Below are positions 17,842-26,959 of a stretch of DNA of 64,000 bases, in pieces (within the stretch, counting starts at the first letter, position 1; every line of letters begins with the position of its first letter). A program made the position numbers and the translations under genes. Source of the DNA: Candidatus Rokuibacteriota bacterium (lineage in GTDB: Bacteria > Methylomirabilota > Methylomirabilia > Rokubacteriales > CSP1-6). The notes beneath the pieces were generated by a model, which saw only the letters and a list, made by a program, of their open reading frames with translations, had not been told where the DNA came from and ran no database searches. The DNA is taken from contig QHRU01000031.1 of NCBI GenBank assembly GCA_003220225.1, forward strand, positions 115,737-179,736, given 5' to 3'.

Positions 17842-19160
17842 GCACCGCGGCCCACGTCCCTTCGTACTGGGCGGCGACGGCCGGTCCCGACCCGGACGGC
17901 ATCCGGACGCTCGACGGCGATCGACGCGCCGACGTGGCCGTGATCGGCGGCGGCTACACCGGGCTCGCCGCCGCCTATCGGCTGGCCGGGACGCACGGCC
18001 TCGACGCCGTCGTCCTCGAGGCGAACGCGATCGGCTGGGGCGCCTCGGGCCGCAATGGCGGGTTCGCGCTCATCACGCTCGGAAAGGTCGGGCTCGAGGA
18101 TCGGATCCGGCGCTGGGGAATCGAGGCCGCGCGCCGCTCGATCGCGATCGGCGTCGAGGCCATCGAGACCGTCCGCGAGCTGATCGCTCGGGAGCACATC
18201 GCCTGCGACCCCGGGCCGGACGGCTCGCTGCTGGTTGCCCACCGACCGTCCGCGGTCGCCGATCTGCAAGAGCGTGTGCGGCTCTACCGTGAGGTGCTCG
18301 GCTATCCGCACGTGGAGTTTCTCGACCACGCGCGGCTCGAGCACGACGGCTACCTGCGCGGCGCCGAGGCGTCCGGCGCCCTGCGCACGCGGAACGCGTT
18401 CGGCCTGCATCCGCTGAAGTACGTGCGCGGTCTGGCCGCGGCTGCGCTGAGGTGCGGCGCGACCCTCTGCGAGCGCTCGCCTGTGGTCGAGTGGCGGCGC
18501 GAAGGGAGCGAGCACGTGCTCGTCACGCCGCGCGGTGCCGTGCGCGCGCGCACGGTGATCATGGCGACCAACGGCTACACGGCGGAAGGCCTGCATCCGT
18601 TCTTCCGCGGCCGCCTGTTGCCAGCCACGAGCAACATCATCGTGACGCGGCCGCTCACCGCCGCTGAATGGCGCGACGTCGGCATGCTCACGACCCAGGT
18701 CTACTCCGACACACGGAAGCTCCTCTTCTACTGGCGGCGGTTGCCCGACGATCGGCTGCTCTTCGGCGGACGCGCGGGCGTCCTCGACACGCCGGCGGGG
18801 CGCAGCCGGTGTCGCCGGAGGCTGGAAGCCCACGTGGCCGCGAAGTGGCCGGCGCTCCGCGGTGTGGCGAGCGAGTACTTCTGGTCGGGTAAGGTGTGTC
18901 TGTCGTACGACCTGATGCCGCACGTCAACCGGGCCGACGGCGATCCGAGCGTGGCCTACGCGCTCGCCTATCAGGGCAGCGGCGTCGCCATGTCGACGTA
19001 CTGCGGTGGGCTCGTGGCCGATCTCGTCGCGGGCAAGGACGTTCCGCGCGACACGCCGCTCACCTCCGCGACGCTGCCGCGCTTCCCGCTCCCCTTCCTG
19101 CGCTCGGCGTACCTCGCCGGCGCCTACGTGGTCTATGGCGTGAAGGATCGCTGGGCGTAG
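17838..19160 (+). CDS. FAD-dependent amine oxidase (DAO/PuuB-like)
   Basis: 440 residues from a GTG that overlaps the M20 stop as GTGA. The dinucleotide-binding motif is 'VAVIGGGYTGLAAAYRL' (about 34-50), followed by 'EANAIGWGASGRNGGFAL', the signature of the gamma-glutamylputrescine oxidase (PuuB)/OrdL group of DAO enzymes. 'YALAYQGSGVAMSTYCGGLV' near the C-terminus completes the FAD site. Such enzymes oxidise secondary or primary amines of amino acids or glutamylated polyamines. Next to an M20 peptidase and a PotABCD-like importer, a polyamine- or opine-type catabolic role is plausible but not shown. Confidence 0.88.
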   Translation: MSTAAHVPSYWAATAGPDPDGIRTLDGDRRADVAVIGGGYTGLAAAYRLAGTHGLDAVVLEANAIGWGASGRNGGFALITLGKVGLEDRIRRWGIEAARRSIAIGVEAIETVRELIAREHIACDPGPDGSLLVAHRPSAVADLQERVRLYREVLGYPHVEFLDHARLEHDGYLRGAEASGALRTRNAFGLHPLKYVRGLAAAALRCGATLCERSPVVEWRREGSEHVLVTPRGAVRARTVIMATNGYTAEGLHPFFRGRLLPATSNIIVTRPLTAAEWRDVGMLTTQVYSDTRKLLFYWRRLPDDRLLFGGRAGVLDTPAGRSRCRRRLEAHVAAKWPALRGVASEYFWSGKVCLSYDLMPHVNRADGDPSVAYALAYQGSGVAMSTYCGGLVADLVAGKDVPRDTPLTSATLPRFPLPFLRSAYLAGAYVVYGVKDRWA

Positions 19161-19169
19161 CCGAGGTCG

Positions 19170-21167
19170 TCAAGGTCGGGCCTCCTCCGAGCTTCGCGAC
19201 AGCTCGGCAATCGGGATGTGACAGGCGATCCAGTGGGTCGGGCTCGCACGCGCCCACGGAGGCTCGGCCTCCTCGCATACGCGGCCGATCTTCTGCGGGC
19301 AGCGGGTGTGGAACCGGCATCCCGCCGGCGGGTGCTGCGCGCTCGGCACACTGCCTTCGAGACGGATCGGCCGTCCCGGCACCGCCGGATCGGGCCGCGG
19401 CACCGCGGAGCGCAGCGCGCGCGTGTACGGATGCGACGGCGCGCGGAAGACCTCGTCCACGGCGCCGATCTCCACGAGACGTCCGAGGTACATCACGCCG
19501 ACACGCGCGGCCACGTGGCGCACCAGACTGAGATCGTGCGAGATCATCAGGTACGACGCGCCGAGCGTGCGACGCAGCTCGGCGAGGAGCCGGATGATCG
19601 AGGCCTGCGTCGACACGTCGAGCGCCGACACCGGCTCGTCGAGCACGACGAACTGCGGGGCCATCGCGAGCGCGCGCGCGATGGCCACGCGTTGCTTCTC
19701 GCCTCCCGACAGCGCCGCCGGCCGTCGCGCGCCGTAGTCGGGATCGAGGCGCACCGCCTCGAGCAGCTCGCGCACGCGGCGCCCGCGCTCACGGCGGCGC
19801 AGGCCGCGGAGCACGAGCGGGCGGGCCAGGCTCGGGCCGATCCGCTTCATCGGGTTCAGCGACGAATCCGGATGCTGGAAGACGATCTGCGCATCGGTCG
19901 GCTTCGGTGCGGCGAAGCGGACGCGGCCCGCGGTCGGACGCAGCAACCGCACGGCGAGTCGCCCGAGCGTCGTCTTGCCGCACCCGCTCTCGCCGACGAG
20001 TGCCACGACCTCGTCCGCCCGCACGTCGAACGACACGTCGTCGACCGCGCGCACCGGCGGGGCGCCGATGCCGAGCCAGCGGGCGACCGCCCCGGCGCCC
20101 CCGAAGTACTTGCTCACGTGCTCGAAGGCGAGCAGCGGTGCGTCGGAGGCGACCGTCTCCGGCGCGATCGCCGCCGCGGTCGATCGGCGCGGCGTCGCGA
20201 GCACCGTTGGCCAGCGGACGCAGCGCGCACGGCGCTCGGGCGCCACCGTCTCGAGCGCCGGCGTGGCCGCCGTGCACGCGGGCGCGACGAAGTCGCAGCG
20301 CGGCGCGAAGACGCAGCCGGGCGGAAGGTCCGTGAGCCGCGGGATGCGCCCTTCGATGGGGACGAGCCCGCGCAGGCCGTCGAGGTGCGGCAGCGCGTCG
20401 AGGAGCCCCCGCGTGTAGGGATGGACGGGCTGCGCGAACAGGTCGGCCGTCGGCCCCACCTCGACCAGCTCGCCCGCGTACAGGACGCCCACGCGATCGG
20501 CGACCTGCGCGATGACGGCGAGATCATGGCTGATGTAGAGGATGGCGGCGCCGACGCGGCGCTTGAGGTCGGCGACCAGCTCGAGAATGCGGGCCTGCGT
20601 CGTGACGTCGAGGCCGGTCGTCGGCTCGTCGAGGATCAGGAGGCTCGGTCCGCCCGCGAGCGCCATGGCAATCACGGCGCGCTGCTGCATGCCGCCGCTC
20701 AGCTCGTGCGGATAGCGGCGCGCGACGGAGGCGGGATCGGCGATGTTGACCAGCTCGAGCAGCTCCTGCGCCCGGCGCCCGGCCGCGCGGGCCGGTGCCC
20801 GCTCGTGGATCTCGAGGACCTCGGCGATCTGCGCGCCGATCCGCGTCGTCGGATTCAGCGCCGAGCGCGGGTCCTGGTAGACCATTGCGATCCGACGGCC
20901 GCGGATGCGGCGCAGCTCGTCCTCGCTCACGCCCAGGAGGTCGCGGCCCTCGAAGAGGATAGCGCCGCCCGTGACGCGCGCCGTGGGCGCCAGGGCTTGG
21001 AGGATCGTGTAGCCGAGCGTGGTCTTGCCCGACCCGGACTCGCCCGCGAGCCCGAACGTCTCCCCGGGCGCCACCTGGAGGCTCACGTCGCGCAGGACGC
21101 GCAGCGGTCCCTCGTTGGTCTCGAACTGCACCGAGAGTGCGCGGACGTCGAGCACCGGCGGTGGCAT
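19170..21167 (-). CDS. Fused peptide ABC ATPase (DppD-DppF in one chain)
   Basis: 665 residues, two complete oligopeptide-type ATPase modules. Module 1: Walker A 'GESGSGKTTLGY', signature 'LSGGMQQRAVIAMAL', Walker B 'LLILDEPTTGLD', C-terminal 'PVHPYTRGLLDALP' and a Cys cluster (CVFAPRCDFVAPAC). Module 2: 'GESGCGKTTLGR', 'LSGGEKQRVAIARAL', 'FVVLDEPVSALD', 'PSHPYTRALRSAVP' and a second Cys cluster. The ATG at 21167 overlaps the permease stop by one base. In most Dpp systems these are separate proteins, as in the second importer of this window. It is convergent with the oxidase gene, only 9 bp apart. Confidence 0.92.
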   Translation of the reverse strand: MPPPVLDVRALSVQFETNEGPLRVLRDVSLQVAPGETFGLAGESGSGKTTLGYTILQALAPTARVTGGAILFEGRDLLGVSEDELRRIRGRRIAMVYQDPRSALNPTTRIGAQIAEVLEIHERAPARAAGRRAQELLELVNIADPASVARRYPHELSGGMQQRAVIAMALAGGPSLLILDEPTTGLDVTTQARILELVADLKRRVGAAILYISHDLAVIAQVADRVGVLYAGELVEVGPTADLFAQPVHPYTRGLLDALPHLDGLRGLVPIEGRIPRLTDLPPGCVFAPRCDFVAPACTAATPALETVAPERRARCVRWPTVLATPRRSTAAAIAPETVASDAPLLAFEHVSKYFGGAGAVARWLGIGAPPVRAVDDVSFDVRADEVVALVGESGCGKTTLGRLAVRLLRPTAGRVRFAAPKPTDAQIVFQHPDSSLNPMKRIGPSLARPLVLRGLRRRERGRRVRELLEAVRLDPDYGARRPAALSGGEKQRVAIARALAMAPQFVVLDEPVSALDVSTQASIIRLLAELRRTLGASYLMISHDLSLVRHVAARVGVMYLGRLVEIGAVDEVFRAPSHPYTRALRSAVPRPDPAVPGRPIRLEGSVPSAQHPPAGCRFHTRCPQKIGRVCEEAEPPWARASPTHWIACHIPIAELSRSSEEARP

Positions 21168-21970
21168 CACGTCGCGCCCAGGCGATCGCGCAGGCCGTCG
21201 CCGAAGAGGTTGAAGGCCACGATGGTGAAGGCGAGCGCCGTCCCGGGCGCGAGCAGCGGCCACGGCGAGAGGAACACGTACTGGCGCGCTTCGCGGATCA
21301 TGAGCCCCCAGTCGGCGGCCGGAGGCTGTACCCCGAGGCCGAGGAAGGACAGGCTCGCGCCGGCCAGGATCGCGAAGCCGATCCGGAGTGTCGCCTCGAC
21401 GATCACCGGCGCCAGCACGTTAGGAAAGATCTCGCCGAACATCACGTAAAGGTGCCGCTCGCCGCGCGCCCGCGCAGCGAGGACGAACTCCGCCTCGCGC
21501 AGCGCGAGGGTCGCGCTGCGCACGATCCGCGCGATACCCGGCCCGTTCGCGACGCCGATGGCCAGGAGCGCATGGCCGGTGCTCGCGCCGAGCGCCGTGA
21601 TGATCAGCAGCGCCAGCAGCAGGGACGGGAACGCGAGCATCGCATCCACCACGCGCATCACGAGGTCGTCGAGCCGGCCGCCGACGTAGCCGGCGGTCAG
21701 TCCGATGGGGACGCCAAGGGCGAGCCCGAGCGCGACCGCCCCGAGGCCGAGTCCGAGCGCCGGGCGCGCACCGAAGAGTGTCCGGCTCAGGAGATCCCGC
21801 CCGTACTGATCGGTCCCCAGCAGGAAGCGCGCGCCCGGCGGCTTCAGGCGCTCCAGCATGTGCTGCTCGGTCGTGGGATACGGCGCGATCCACGGCGCCG
21901 CGAGGCTCATCGCGAGCACGAGGGCCAGGATCGCGCCGCCCACGCCGAGCGTCGGCGATAGGGAGCTCAC
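21167..21970 (-). CDS. Peptide ABC transporter permease, DppC type
   Basis: 267 residues from a GTG at 21970 that overlaps the DppB-type stop (GTGA). 'APYPTTEQHMLERLKPPGAR' and 'FLLGTDQYGRDLLSRTLFGA' are the DppC hallmark near the N-terminus; the EAA loop region is 'LAARARGERHLYVMFGEIFP', and 'SFLGLGVQPPAADWGLMIRE' lies near the end. Inner-membrane partner of the DppB-type subunit. Confidence 0.92.
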   Translation of the reverse strand: MSSLSPTLGVGGAILALVLAMSLAAPWIAPYPTTEQHMLERLKPPGARFLLGTDQYGRDLLSRTLFGARPALGLGLGAVALGLALGVPIGLTAGYVGGRLDDLVMRVVDAMLAFPSLLLALLIITALGASTGHALLAIGVANGPGIARIVRSATLALREAEFVLAARARGERHLYVMFGEIFPNVLAPVIVEATLRIGFAILAGASLSFLGLGVQPPAADWGLMIREARQYVFLSPWPLLAPGTALAFTIVAFNLFGDGLRDRLGAT

Positions 21971-22914
21971 GAGTAGCGGATCCTCGGATCGAGCCAGGCG
22001 TACGCGAGGTCGGCGGCGAAGTTCGCGAGCACGTACACCGAGGCGACGACGAGCGCGCACATCTGGAGGAGCGGCACGTCGCGGTTCTGCACGGCGTAGA
22101 TGATGAGCCGGCCCATGCCAGGATACGCGAAGACCTCCTCGACGACGACGATGCCGCCCATCAGGTATCCGAGATCGAGCGCGAGCACCGTAATCGTGGG
22201 CAGCAGCGCATTGCGGAGCGCGTGGCGCAGCACGATGCGGCGGGCGGAGGCGCCCTTGAGTCGCGCGGTGCGGATGTACGGCGCGGTCAGCACGTCGGCC
22301 AGCCCCGAGCGGGTCTGGCGGACGACGTGGGCCAGCAGCACGATGGTCAGGGTCATGGCCGGCAGCACGAGATGGCGGGCCCACGCCGTCACCCCGCTCG
22401 CGAGCTCCACGTAGCCGCTCGTTGGAAACCAGCCCACGGACGGTCCCGCCAACACGAGGAGCAGGACGAGGCCGGTGACGAATTCGGGGATCGAGATGCC
22501 GACGTACGTGGCGGTGACGATGGCAAGATCGAGCGGCCGGCCGCGGCGCAGCGCCGCGAGCGTGCCGAGCGGAACGCCGACGACGACGACCACGGTGAGC
22601 GCGGCGAGGGCGAGAAACGCGGAGTTGCGCAGGCGATAGCCGACGACCGTCGCCACGGGCTGCTTCATCGCGAGCGACACGCCCCAGTCGCCCGTGACGA
22701 CGCTGGCGACCCAGCTCGCGTACTGCACGAGGAGCGGCCGGTCGAGGCCCATCTCGCGCTCCAGCGTGCGGAGCGCCTCCGGCGTGGCGTACTCGCCGAG
22801 GATCAGCGTGGCGGCGTTGCCCGGCAGCACGTGGATGGCCGCAAACACGATCGCCGAGACGAGGAGCAGGATCAGCGCGATCGAGGCGAGGCGCCTCAGC
22901 GCGTAACGCGCCAC
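21967..22914 (-). CDS. Peptide ABC transporter permease, DppB type
   Basis: 315 residues, six helices. Typical N-terminus 'YALRRLASIALILLLVSAIV' followed by 'HVLPGNAA' and 'REMGLDRPLLVQYASWV'; EAA-type loop 'TARLKGASARRIVLRHALRN'; C-terminus 'YAWLDPRIRY'. It starts directly after the binding-protein gene (stop at 22916), with translation likely coupled. Confidence 0.92.
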   Translation of the reverse strand: MARYALRRLASIALILLLVSAIVFAAIHVLPGNAATLILGEYATPEALRTLEREMGLDRPLLVQYASWVASVVTGDWGVSLAMKQPVATVVGYRLRNSAFLALAALTVVVVVGVPLGTLAALRRGRPLDLAIVTATYVGISIPEFVTGLVLLLVLAGPSVGWFPTSGYVELASGVTAWARHLVLPAMTLTIVLLAHVVRQTRSGLADVLTAPYIRTARLKGASARRIVLRHALRNALLPTITVLALDLGYLMGGIVVVEEVFAYPGMGRLIIYAVQNRDVPLLQMCALVVASVYVLANFAADLAYAWLDPRIRYS

Positions 22915-22915
22915 C

Positions 22916-24490
22916 TCAAGTTTTCTTCTTCGGCGCGTCGCCCGTGAGCCACACGTCGTCCAGCACCATGTCGGAGCTGGACGGGCTCAGACGGTAGTTG
23001 CGGACGTACGCCCACTTGCCGTTCAGCTCGTTCGCAAAGAACGGCAGCATGAACGGGCCCTCGTCACGCGAGGTCTTCAAAAAGTCGGCGTAGTGCCGCC
23101 GGCGACGGTCAGGATCGAGGATCTCCCTGGCCTGCTCGAGCAGGCGGATCGCATTCGGGTGCGCGGCCGCCCACCGGCCCTCGTCGAGCCCCTCCTTCGG
23201 ATGGTACAGCTTCATCAGGATCGCGTCGGCCGTCGGCCGCGTCGCGTAGTACACGACATACATCGCGCCCTTGTTCCACACCTGCGCGAGGTACCGGTCG
23301 TACGCCAGCACCTCGACGTCGATGTTGAATCCGACCGGGCGCGCCATCTCCTTCAGCACGACCGCAATTCTCTCGCGGATCGGCGGCGAATTCGCCGCGA
23401 AGAGCTTCACGGTCACGCCGTTGGCGAGGCCGGCGTCCTTCATGAGCTGACGCGCCTTCTCTAGATCCGCGCTGCGCGGCGCGAGCGGCACGTACGCGTC
23501 GTAGGCGCTCGAGACGGGGTGGTCCACGCCGAGCTCGCCCTGCCCGTTGTGGATCGCCGCCAGCATGAGCTTGCGATCGACGCAGAGCTTGAGCGCCTCG
23601 CGCACGCGGTTGTCGTTGAATGGGGGCTTATCGGACGGGAGCGTGACGGCCGCGAAGGTGCCGCCCGCGACGGCCAGGCCCTCGGCGCCCGCCAGCGTCG
23701 CCACCTGCGAGAAGAGATCGGGCGTCAGCCCCGAGATCAGATCGATCTCCTTGCTCTTGAACGCGGTCAGCTCGGTGGCCGGATCGGGAAAGACACGCAG
23801 GGTCACGCCGTCGAGGTACGGCTCGCCCTTGCGGAAATAATCGGCGAACCGGTCGACCACCACGCGATCACCCGGGACGAACTCCTTCAGCTTGAAGGGG
23901 CCCGTCCCGAACTCCCGCGAGGCGAGGGCCTTCATGTCGGCGAGCCCCTCGCGCGCGACGACGCGCGCGTTCGGCACGGCCGCGATGGCCGGGAACACCG
24001 AAAACGGCGACTTCATCGTGAAGCGCACCGTCGACTTGTCGAGCGCCTCCACCCGGTCGACAGGGCCGACCTCACCGCGGTACGGCGACGCCGTCTTCGG
24101 ATCGAGCAGCGTGGTGAAGGTGGCGACAACGTCCTCGGCCGCGAGCTCCCGCCCGTGATGGAAGCGGACGCCCTGCCGGAGTTTGAACGTCCACACCCTG
24201 GCGCCATCGCCGGCGCTCCACGACTCGGCGAGGTCCGGCACCGGCTCGCGTTTCGCGTTGAGACGGGTCAGGTTGTTGTACATCCATTTCGTCGCCATCC
24301 ACTCCGCGCCGCTGATGTGCATGATCGGATTGATCGTGCTCAGCCCGAACGTGACGCTCACGCGCAGAAGGCCGCCGGGCTTCTCGCTCTGGGCCAGCAC
24401 CCGCGCGGGCGTCAGACCCGGGATCGCGGCGGCGCCGGTGATGAGGCCGGTGACCCCCAGAAACGCGCGGCGAGAGATCCTCGGCGTCAT
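22916..24490 (-). CDS. Tat-exported peptide-type solute-binding protein
   Basis: 524 residues, ATG at 24490 overlapping the M20 stop (ATGA). Twin-arginine signal 'ISRRAFLGVTGLITGAAA'. SBP family 5 landmarks: 'LAESWSAGDGARVWTFKLRQ', 'VRFHHGRELAAEDVVATFTT', 'PFKLKEFVPGDRVVVDRFAD', 'VREALKLCVDRKLMLAAIHN'. It is the receptor for the DppBC/fused-ATPase importer encoded downstream, and is co-translated with an M20-like protein upstream, which suggests that the imported ligand is a small peptide or N-substituted amino acid. Confidence 0.92.
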   Translation of the reverse strand: MTPRISRRAFLGVTGLITGAAAIPGLTPARVLAQSEKPGGLLRVSVTFGLSTINPIMHISGAEWMATKWMYNNLTRLNAKREPVPDLAESWSAGDGARVWTFKLRQGVRFHHGRELAAEDVVATFTTLLDPKTASPYRGEVGPVDRVEALDKSTVRFTMKSPFSVFPAIAAVPNARVVAREGLADMKALASREFGTGPFKLKEFVPGDRVVVDRFADYFRKGEPYLDGVTLRVFPDPATELTAFKSKEIDLISGLTPDLFSQVATLAGAEGLAVAGGTFAAVTLPSDKPPFNDNRVREALKLCVDRKLMLAAIHNGQGELGVDHPVSSAYDAYVPLAPRSADLEKARQLMKDAGLANGVTVKLFAANSPPIRERIAVVLKEMARPVGFNIDVEVLAYDRYLAQVWNKGAMYVVYYATRPTADAILMKLYHPKEGLDEGRWAAAHPNAIRLLEQAREILDPDRRRRHYADFLKTSRDEGPFMLPFFANELNGKWAYVRNYRLSPSSSDMVLDDVWLTGDAPKKKT

Positions 24491-25680
24491 CGGCAGATCT
24501 CCTGGATGGCGAGCATGTAGATCTCGACCATGTCGAGGTAGTCGGCCACGTCCACGCGCTCGTCGGGCATCGTGTTGTAGCGGCCGCCGGGCCCGCACAC
24601 GACGCCTTCCATGTGCGCGCGGTGGAGGAGATGCGCGGCGTCGGTGCCGTAGAAGCAGTAGGGCGGCACCGGGCCGAGCGGCTGCTCCGCCCCGCGCACC
24701 GCGCGATACGCCTTGCGCACGACCTCGACGATGCGGGCGTCGCGCGGGACTTCGAAGGGCAGCATGACGGGCCGGTTCCCCAGCGCCGAGCGCGCGACGG
24801 TCGCGCGGAGGCCTGGCGTCTCGCGCTCGACCTCGTCGAGGAGGCGCCGGAAATCTGCGAGAACCGACGCCTCCGACTGGCTCGGCGCGTAGCGCGCGGT
24901 GCCCACCAGCCGCGCGAAGTCCGCCACCTGGGGCGGGCGCCACTCGTGCAGCTCGCGCGACAGGGCACCGTGCACCACGCCGACGTGGGCGCGGTTGACC
25001 GACGCGTGATCGGGGTTCGCGGCGGCACTGAAGGCGAGCGCATTGATGCGCGGGATCAGGCGTGTGGCCGCCGCGATCGCGTCGACCGCTTCCTCGCGCT
25101 TGGAGACATGGCGCGTGATGCCGGTGAGCTCGATCATCCAGTTGAAGGCGCCGGCATGGAGCGTGAGGCCGGCCAGATCCGTCGGCTCGCCGTTGATGAA
25201 GTAGTCGGCCCGGACCCCAGAGTCGATGGCCTTGATGGTGCCGATGCCGCCCTGCAGCTCGCCGACGACGTAGGTGAGCACGACGTCGCCGCGAAGCCGA
25301 ACACCGCGCTCGATCAGCCGCTCCACCGCGCAGAACGACGCCGCGTCGCCGGCCTTCATGTTGGAAACGCCGATGCCGTACACGAACCGGTCGTCGTAGA
25401 CGCCACCCCACGGATCGACGGTCCAGCCCTCGGTCACCGGGTTCGTGTCGAGGTGGCCGTTGAAGAGCAGGCTCTTGCCGCCGCCCGTACCGCGCCAGAT
25501 CCCGATCGCGTTCATGCGTCCGGGCTCGACCTCTTGAGTGAACGCCTCGAGGCCGAGCCGCTGCATCTGCTCGACGACGAAGCGGGCGAGCTCGCCTTCC
25601 CCCGGCGTGCCCGAGTAGCTCTTGAAGCGGATCATGTCAGCGAGGAAGTCGAGCGCGCGCTTCGCGTGGTCCCGGTTCAT
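24487..25680 (-). CDS. M20-family protein with degenerate metal site
   Basis: 397 residues from the ATG at 25680. It has the overall M20 plan: 'LLFNGHLDTNPVTEGWT' keeps His76 and Asp78, but the bridging Asp of GRGxxDMKGG is Asn107 (GIGVSNMKAG), the DEE pair reads GEL at 140-142 so the metal Glu is Leu142 while the general-base Glu141 stays, and the late AH..DE motif reads 'NTMPDERV' without the His. The loss of several ligands suggests a mononuclear, differently metallated or non-hydrolytic protein. First gene of the peptide importer operon (ATGA overlap with the binding protein), so it likely processes or senses the transported ligand. Confidence 0.85.
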   Translation of the reverse strand: MNRDHAKRALDFLADMIRFKSYSGTPGEGELARFVVEQMQRLGLEAFTQEVEPGRMNAIGIWRGTGGGKSLLFNGHLDTNPVTEGWTVDPWGGVYDDRFVYGIGVSNMKAGDAASFCAVERLIERGVRLRGDVVLTYVVGELQGGIGTIKAIDSGVRADYFINGEPTDLAGLTLHAGAFNWMIELTGITRHVSKREEAVDAIAAATRLIPRINALAFSAAANPDHASVNRAHVGVVHGALSRELHEWRPPQVADFARLVGTARYAPSQSEASVLADFRRLLDEVERETPGLRATVARSALGNRPVMLPFEVPRDARIVEVVRKAYRAVRGAEQPLGPVPPYCFYGTDAAHLLHRAHMEGVVCGPGGRYNTMPDERVDVADYLDMVEIYMLAIQEICR

Positions 25681-25914
25681 AGAGGGACCATATGATACCG
25701 CGGTGCCCGGGGAGCATCGGCGACACGGAGGACGGATGATCGGGGGCGCCCCCACCCAGATTTACGCCAGCACCTCACCTCTTTCGCGTTCAGCTACGGT
25801 GCAGACAGTGACTCATCACTGGAAAGCCGCCCTGGCCCGACGAATCACCAATCGGGAGGGCGTCGCGCGCTGAGCCCGCTTGTTCTCCAAGCCTTCTTCG
25901 ACGCTTCCTGAGGT

Positions 25915-26295
25915 CTTCGCTCATGCCCGGCCTCTCCCGGGTGTACGTGGCCGCGTCGGTTCCGACAGTGGCCGCGAGCTCGGCGACAGGCTCCGGGACC
26001 GACGTCGCGTCCATCGCGTGGCCGCCGCGCCGGTAGTTGTATTCGATGCTCCCCTCGCGCTGTTGCTCCTCGCTGAACCAGACGTAGAAGTCGAAGTTGA
26101 AATCGCTGCCGAGCGAGGACGCCCAGGGAAACGTCCACTCCACCGCCGCCTGTACGCCTGCAGCTTCGCGAGAGGCGCCCGCGAAACCGCCGAAAGCGTC
26201 ACGTCGTGGTTGGCCAGGTGAACGACGAAGCCGTCGAACCCGTCCGCGATCGCCGAGCAGTGCGGACACCCCGCCGTGTAGTCGGGCCCGAACAT
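25915..26295 (-). pseudogene. DUF899 thioredoxin-like pseudogene, frameshifted and truncated
   Basis: Minus strand. From 26295 the frame reads 'MFGPDYTAGCPHCSAIADGF' and 'VVHLANHDVTLSAVSRAPLA', the heart of DUF899 (thioredoxin-like, CPxC). At about 26150 the homology moves to another frame, 'WTFPWASSLGSDFNFDFYVW' then 'SIEYNYRRGGHAM' and 'DAATYTRERPGMS', implying one 1-nt indel. Homology ends abruptly at GMS near 25915, before the family's usual 'YHTYSTY..GLD' C-terminus. The N-terminal third is missing too, replaced by a response-regulator scrap. The 25681-25914 stretch holds nothing recognisable. Confidence 0.75.
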
Positions 26296-26299
26296 GCAG

Positions 26300-26412
26300 C
26301 CTGCGGCCCAGGTAAGTGAAGTACAGCGCGTACATCTCGCGAGTGTCCTCGACGCCGTCGACTATCAGGACGCGGTACTTGAATTGGGCAGGGGCGGAGG
26401 GCGCATCGACGC
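26300..26412 (-). pseudogene. N-terminal scrap of a response-regulator receiver domain
   Basis: The minus-strand frame reads 'FKYRVLIVDGVEDTREMYAL' followed by YFTYLG, which is the first strand and helix of a CheY-like receiver domain (usually VLIVDDVEDNRE...; here the second acidic residue is Gly). At GRR it runs directly into the DUF899 fragment in a different frame, so it is a fusion junction and not a functional gene. Confidence 0.6.
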
Positions 26413-26594
26413 GTCCTAGGTAACACCAAGGAGGAAACTTTTCCCTAGAAGGTGCTCAGCCACTGAAGGCTGTAATGGGTAGACGTTTTGCCACCATCAA
26501 GTTCAAGTGGCCGATATTTCGAGACGCTGGGTTAGGCACCAACGTTGCACCGGCATCGTCGGTTTCTGACTCGCCGCCGGCTACGGGGGAGGGA

Positions 26595-26840
26595 ATGTCC
26601 TTAGAGGGAAGCGCAGGTCCTCGGGCCAGCAGCACCGTCGATGTTCTCGACCGCGTGCTCGACAAGGGCCTTTCCATCACCGGCGACATTCGCATCTCTC
26701 TCGCCGAGATCGAGCTCCTCACAATGCGCATCCGGATGATCATGTGCTCCATCGCCAAGGCGCAGGAGATCGGGCTCGACTGGTGGAAGTACGATCGTCA
26801 TCTCTTTCCGATCACCCCACAGCGACAGCGACGCCGATGA
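26595..26840 (+). CDS. Gas-vesicle structural protein, GvpA/GvpJ family
   Basis: 81 residues. The ATG at 26595 has GGGGGAGGG just upstream; an in-frame ATG at 26475 would add 40 residues without homology. Core 'STVDVLDRVLDKGLSITGDI' then 'RISLAEIELLTMRIRMIM' and 'GLDWWKYDR' fits the GvpA/J/M family, closest to GvpJ/GvpM-like minor proteins ('DIRVSLVGVELLTIRIR' type, with the WW motif). These small hydrophobic proteins build or cap the gas-vesicle shell. No other intact gvp gene is in the window; a second truncated GvpA lies 120 bp downstream. It is probably a relic of a lost cluster, although this frame itself is intact. Confidence 0.75.
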   Translation: MSLEGSAGPRASSTVDVLDRVLDKGLSITGDIRISLAEIELLTMRIRMIMCSIAKAQEIGLDWWKYDRHLFPITPQRQRRR

Positions 26841-26959
26841 CGTCCGGAAGCAGATCAAGGATCGCGCGCGGAAGGTTGCCCTTCTCTCGGCGGCGCCGAC
26901 AGCGCTCCGGCGGCGGGTCCGACGAACTTCATGAAAGACACGGAAGAGCGATACCCGTT

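Noticed and set aside
25742..25753. GGGGGCGCCCCC palindrome as a terminator
   Set aside because: No loop and no T-run, so it cannot form a standard terminator.
26475..26595. An N-terminal 40-residue extension of the gas-vesicle protein
   Set aside because: No homology and no ribosome site at 26475. The homologous core and the GGGGGAGGG site belong to the 26595 start.
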